This document shows positions 60,121 through 64,000 of a stretch of 64,000 nt of DNA, in pieces. The notes below the pieces were generated by a model. It was given only the letters and a program-made list of their open reading frames with translations, did no database searches and had not been told where the DNA came from. Location: contig NC_041020.1 in NCBI RefSeq assembly GCF_004193775.1, positions 5,041,657 through 5,105,656 of the forward strand, in the 5' to 3' direction. The position numbers were made by a program, and so were the translations under genes. The first letter of the stretch is position 1. Every line of letters starts with the position of its first letter. The stretch is from Glycine soja. Its lineage: Eukaryota > Streptophyta > Magnoliopsida > Fabales > Fabaceae.

Positions 60121-60790
60121 TGCACATTAGAATATAATCCTCCTCAGAGGCTTGAGCAAGATTAGACAAATGGGGTAGCAAAATCTGAACAATTATGTAG
60201 TGCATGATGCGGCAATCAAAGGTTAATGACCTAGCAAGCAATATGTCGATCATATCAGCCTGGTCATTACAGACCATACGACGAGCATCATGACTCGAAA
60301 AATCAAACTTCTAGTCATCAACAAGGATGACCTCAAAAGGAACACCTTGACTGGGTAATTTAGTCAATGTAAATAATAGAGATTGATCAATCACAACAGG
60401 AATGTTATGCTCCTCAGAGTAAATTATACCATCCTGAATTCTTAAATTATTGTAGAAGACTCTAACTAATTCAGGATAATGAGGCAATTTCAAATACATA
60501 AAATCAATTAATCCAGAGTTTTGAAACACTTGATAACAGTCAAATGTTTCATTATCAAAGAAATCAAGGTCTAGGTACTTAGGGTCTAAAATGACTCTAT
60601 TGCAGAATTGGGAGTAGTACCTTTGACGTTGATCATCTAAAGAAAATAAGGTAGATGATCAAGGAGATGAAAGGGAACAAGAAATTGTTGTTGTGGGTGC
60701 TCCAGAAGGTCCGTGGCGGCGATGGCCAGCAGCGGCGGTGGTGTAGGAAGATCCCTTTCGCTTCTTCGATGATTATGCTATTTGATGAAT
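60120..60790 (-). pseudogene. Env-like / 'putative plant transposon protein' fragment, broken
   Basis: Minus-strand text runs from about 60,785: SSKKRKGSS, then (after a stop near 60,655) RYYSQFCNRVILDPKYLDLD, GLIDFMYLKLPHYPELVRVF, a stop near 60,309, then ARRMVCNDQADM, LTFDCRIMHYIIVQILLP and SNLAQASEED. I recognise the family annotated in legumes as env-like or putative plant transposon protein. The presumed start codon is lost and at least two stops interrupt it. The C-terminal half is absent because the sequence runs straight into LTR-like DNA, so the frame 60,277-59,897 is a chimera of both. No function can be claimed. Confidence 0.7.
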
Positions 60791-61438
60791 TTTTGGTCAA
60801 TTTCAATTGGTAGATTCAAAAGAGGAGTGAAAATGATGAAGATTGGGCTTTGTGGGACGTGATTTGGTTAAGAAATGAGGGAGATATGAAGATTTGAAGA
60901 ATTGGAGGAAATGGGCGCCGTCACTCATGATTTTCGTGAGCTGCAGCTTCTGAAACACGATATTTATAGAAGAGGACATTCTGTAATTAATTATAAGGCT
61001 TGGTAATCAATTACAGGGGTATACAGTCTTCGGGTAATCGATTATAGGCTTCTCTAATCGATTACAAACTGCCTATTCTTGTGTAATCGATTACATGTAA
61101 TGGTAATCGATTACCAGAACACTAAACTAGGTTTTTCGCTTAAAAATTACCTATGTCTATGTCTAAAAATCATCTAATTATATCAATCAACCATAATTAC
61201 CAGCATTCAATTCAAACAAACAAAATCATACACACAAAAACACAATCAAATAATCACAATCAAACACATTCAATCAATCATCAAACACAAACAATTCTAA
61301 TTAATTTAACAATTAACTATACCCAATAAAGATAATGAAGAACAATTATAAATAACAACTACAATATTAATATCACACATGAAATTAGACTCAAAGGCAA
61401 TCCTATTTATCATAAGGAGGATAAAAACTTTATTAGAG
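60791..61438. other. U3-like region with TAATCGATTAC motifs and A/C-rich spacer
   Basis: Five or so copies of a palindromic TAATCGATTA motif or near variant lie between 60,978 and 61,115, as in the U3 part of the solo LTR. 61,140-61,430 is A/C-rich with repeated CAATCAAACA-like units and no gene. It may be the rest of the interrupted LTR, or the leader of the element that supplied the env-like segment. I cannot decide between them. Confidence 0.5.
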
Positions 61439-63029
61439 TTACCTATTGTCTAGATCATTGGCATCTAAAAGACCTAATTCTCTCCTAATGGCAAAGAATG
61501 TTTCCTTAGGGACATGTTTTGTAAAGATATCAGCAAGCTGATTCTTTGTATCAACAAATTCTAAAACACAATCTCCCTTTTTGAACATGGTCTCTTAAAA
61601 AATGATGTCTGCTTTCTATGTGTTTAGTTCTTAAGTGTTGAACAGGATTCTTGGATAGATTTATAGCACTCGTATTATCATATCTTATAGGAATATGATC
61701 AAGTAATATTCTTATAGGAATATGATCAAGTAATATTCCATAATCTAAAATTTGTTGCTTCATCCAAAGAATTTGAGCACAACAACTGCCAGCATAAATA
61801 TATTTCACTTTCGCAATAAACAAAGCAACACTATTTTGTTTCTTACTATACCAAGAAACTAGAACAGAACCAATGAAATGAAAAGTTCCACTGGTGCTCT
61901 TTCTATCAGTTTTAGAACCGACAAAGTCAGAATCATAATATCCTATTAAATTGCATGTGGAATTTTTAGGATACCATAATCCTATATTCATAGTGCCTAA
62001 CAGATATCTTATAATTCTCTTAATGGCACTAAGATGTGATTTTTTGGGATTTGATTGAAACCTAGCACACATGCACACACTAAACATAATATCTAGTCTG
62101 CTAGCAGATAAATAAGGAAGGAATCCGATCATACCTCGATATTGCTTAACATCTATTGACTGACCGGTTTCATCTTTATCCAAATAGCAAGCAGTACTCA
62201 TTGGTGTAGCCATGTGCTTAGCATTTTCCATCCCAAATTTGTGAACTAATTCTTTGTAGTATTTTGATTGATTGAAAAAAATTCCATTCTTGGTTTGCTT
62301 GATTTGTAACCCAAGAAAGAAATTAAGTTCTCCCATCATTGACATTTCAAACTCACTTTGCATGTCATGAGAGAATTCCTTGCATAAAGATCCATTAGTG
62401 GATCCAAAGATAATATCATCAACATAGATTTGGACTAATAAAATATTGTTGAATTTCCTCTTAATGAAAAGAGTGGTATCCACTTTACCTCTAGAGAAAT
62501 CTTTTTCTAAGAGGAACTTACTCAAACGCTCATACCAAGCCCTTGGGGCTTGTTTTAAGCCATATAAAGCCTTTTTTAATTTAAAAACATGGTTAGGCTT
62601 GTCTAAGTTTTCAAATCCAAAGGGTTGAGCTATATATACTTCCTCTTGAATAAAGTCATTTAAGAATGCACTCTTAACATCCATTTGATAAAGCTTAAAA
62701 TCCATTATGGATGCATAGGCCAATAGCATTCTGATGGCTTCTAATCTAGCCACTGGAGCATATGTTTCCTTATAGTCTATCCCCTCTTCCCTATTATATA
62801 CTTTGGCTACTAACCTAATCTTATTTCTCATAACTATGCCATTTTCATCTAACTTATTTCTAAACACCCATTTTGTTCCAATAATAGGGTAGTTTTCAGG
62901 TTTCTTAACTAACTCCCAAACATTATTTCTTTCAAATTGGTTTAGTTCTTCCTGCATAGCTATTATCAAATGTTCATCAGTTATGGCTTCTTTCTGATTT
63001 TTAGGTTCAATCATAGAAACAAAATCCAT
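61439..63029 (-). pseudogene. Sirevirus-like copia reverse transcriptase and RNase H, frameshifted
   Basis: From 63,029 the frame reads MDFVSMIEPKNQKEAITDEH, then RT with [39 protein letters not shown] and VQIYVDDIIFGSTN (intact YVDD, about 62,380). RNase H has GYYDSDFVGSKTDRKSTSG and QNSVALFIAKVKYI, where the family has an acidic residue in the last block. A 27-bp in-frame duplication makes ILLDHIPIR appear twice (61,660-61,715). A frameshift near 61,575 ends this frame at 61,551. The family C-terminus (DIFTKHVPKETFFAIRRELG) continues in another frame to the stop at 61,439. Orientation and similarity fit the LTR at 59,471. Confidence 0.88.
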
Positions 63030-63183
63030 ACTATTGCATATATCTTTGAGAGAATGTCTAGTGGTTACCCCTTTTGATATATCACCAATGATATTGTCAA
63101 GAGGATGATATCTTGAAGTGCTCTATTCTCTTGGAAGATCATCATTTGTTTTGACTTCATCAACTTGAGAATCTTCATAGTTT

Positions 63184-64000
63184 CTATCTTTTTTTTCCTT
63201 TATGATCTTTTCCATGAATATGCATTTCTTCTAATGATTCTGAAACATCATCTAGTATATCTTTTCTTGGCAAAATAGCATTAGACTCATCAAAATAAAC
63301 ATGAATAGATTCTTCAATAATCATAGTTCTTTTGTTATATATTCTATATGCTTTACTTTGCAATGAATAGCCAAGAAAAATACCTTCATCGGATTTAGCA
63401 TCAAACTTTCCTAAATTGTCTTTACCATTATTTAGCATAAAACATTTACAACCAAATACATGAAGATGTGAGATGTTAGGTTTTCTACCATTATATAACT
63501 CATATGGAGTTTTCTTCAAGATTGGTCTTATTAAAGCCCTATTCATGATATAACATGCAGTATTAACGGCTTCAGCCCAAAAATATTTTGGAAGAAAAGT
63601 ATCATTTAGTAAAGTTCTAGCAATTTCTTCCAAGGATCTATTTTTTCTCTCAACAACTCCATTTTGTTGAGGTGTTCTGGGTGCAGATAACACATTTATG
63701 AGAATCGAATGATACTAGATATCCTTTATCACATAATTGAATGACACTTAGTAAAATGTGCTTAAGACCTTCAACAAGTAGAACATTCTCAATGGAGGAA
63801 GATGAGTTTGTACCTATTTTTCCAACTCCAAGAATTCTACCTTTATTGTTGTCGCCATAAGTCACATGTCCGCTTTTCTTGGGAGAGATATGAGTGAATT
63901 TTGATGCATCTCCCATCATATGTTTTGAGCATTCGCTATCTATGTACCATCTCTTCTTCAAGGATACCTACATAATCCTATTTGTGACTTAGGTACCCAA
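63184..64000 (-). pseudogene. Sirevirus-like copia protease and integrase C-terminal part, internally deleted
   Basis: The protease text RWYIDSECSKHMMGD (about 63,955-63,910) has Glu where the family has Gly in the catalytic D-S/T-G triplet. After LVSFDSHKC (about 63,690) the sequence jumps directly to SAPRTPQQNGVVERKNRS, the third catalytic position of integrase (Glu), in another frame. The whole zinc-binding and first and second Asp region of integrase is missing, roughly 200 residues. The integrase tail then runs to the stop at 63,184 (FGCKCFMLNNGKDNLGKFDA, SDEGIFLGYSLQSKAYRIYN). A frameshift near 63,960 separates the family text WVPKSQIGLCRY from the protease. The element leaves the window at 64,000. 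Confidence 0.87.

Overview
The window is plant nuclear DNA, very probably from a legume and most likely Glycine (soybean). The evidence is an AT-rich background, intron-bearing genes with GT-AG junctions, CACTACTAGAAA-type CACTA ends, and LTRs carrying the TAATCGATTAC and 'tactggttcggccac' signatures that I associate with soybean retrotransposons. That species assignment is inference. Only one intact host gene is visible: an eight-exon O-fucosyltransferase-family gene (about 47.7-51.7 kb, + strand, 515 codons). Most of the rest is transposable elements, many nested.

Layout: 1-3.28 kb AT-rich, nothing recognisable. 3,279-4,345 solo LTR with a perfect 5-bp duplication (CTTAT). 7,333-15,220 decayed Ty1/copia element with two long LTRs. 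17.6 kb long AT microsatellite. 18.2-42.8 kb a nested complex. Its oldest layer is a 5'-truncated L1-like LINE on the minus strand, now split into three pieces (42.79-42.29, 24.36-24.18 and 19.86-18.23 kb). A short-LTR copia element (19,863-24,176) separates two LINE pieces, and a 17.9-kb CACTA transposon (24,364-42,284, duplicated target ATG) separates the other two.

The CACTA element is the most interesting object here. It has both CACTAC ends, hairpin-rich subterminal repeats, an uninterrupted 1,063-codon TNP2/TNPD-type transposase, and a second ten-exon gene (749 codons) combining a plant En/Spm-type transposase region, a DUF8039-like region and a C48 (Ulp1-like) protease domain. All ten exons join in phase with consensus splice sites. 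It also carries pieces of several unrelated host genes on the same strand: the start of an ATG8 autophagy gene, two pieces of a fatty acyl-CoA reductase gene, a piece of an ATXR2-like SET-domain gene, and seven consecutive exons of an organellar DNA polymerase I gene that remain open for about 580 codons but stop before polymerase motif C. It therefore looks like a recently mobile, possibly autonomous gene-capturing CACTA element in the style of soybean Tgm-Express1.

Downstream: 42.8-44.0 kb unrecognised GC-richer DNA; 44.95-46.12 kb an element with ~240-bp inverted arms; 47.6-51.7 kb the O-fucosyltransferase gene with a small MITE in its first intron; 52.8-53.2 kb an inverted-repeat MITE; 54,169-55,003 a Mutator-like foldback element with a 9-bp duplication whose two long arms each contain a tRNA-Ile-like sequence; 55.3-56.1 kb unidentified coding-like debris; 57.0-58.9 kb a repeat-rich segment with a ~345-bp tandem duplication; 59,062-59,470 the end of a second CACTA element; 59,471-64,000 a damaged Sirevirus-like copia element on the minus strand with an interrupted LTR and an env-like fragment, running off the right edge.
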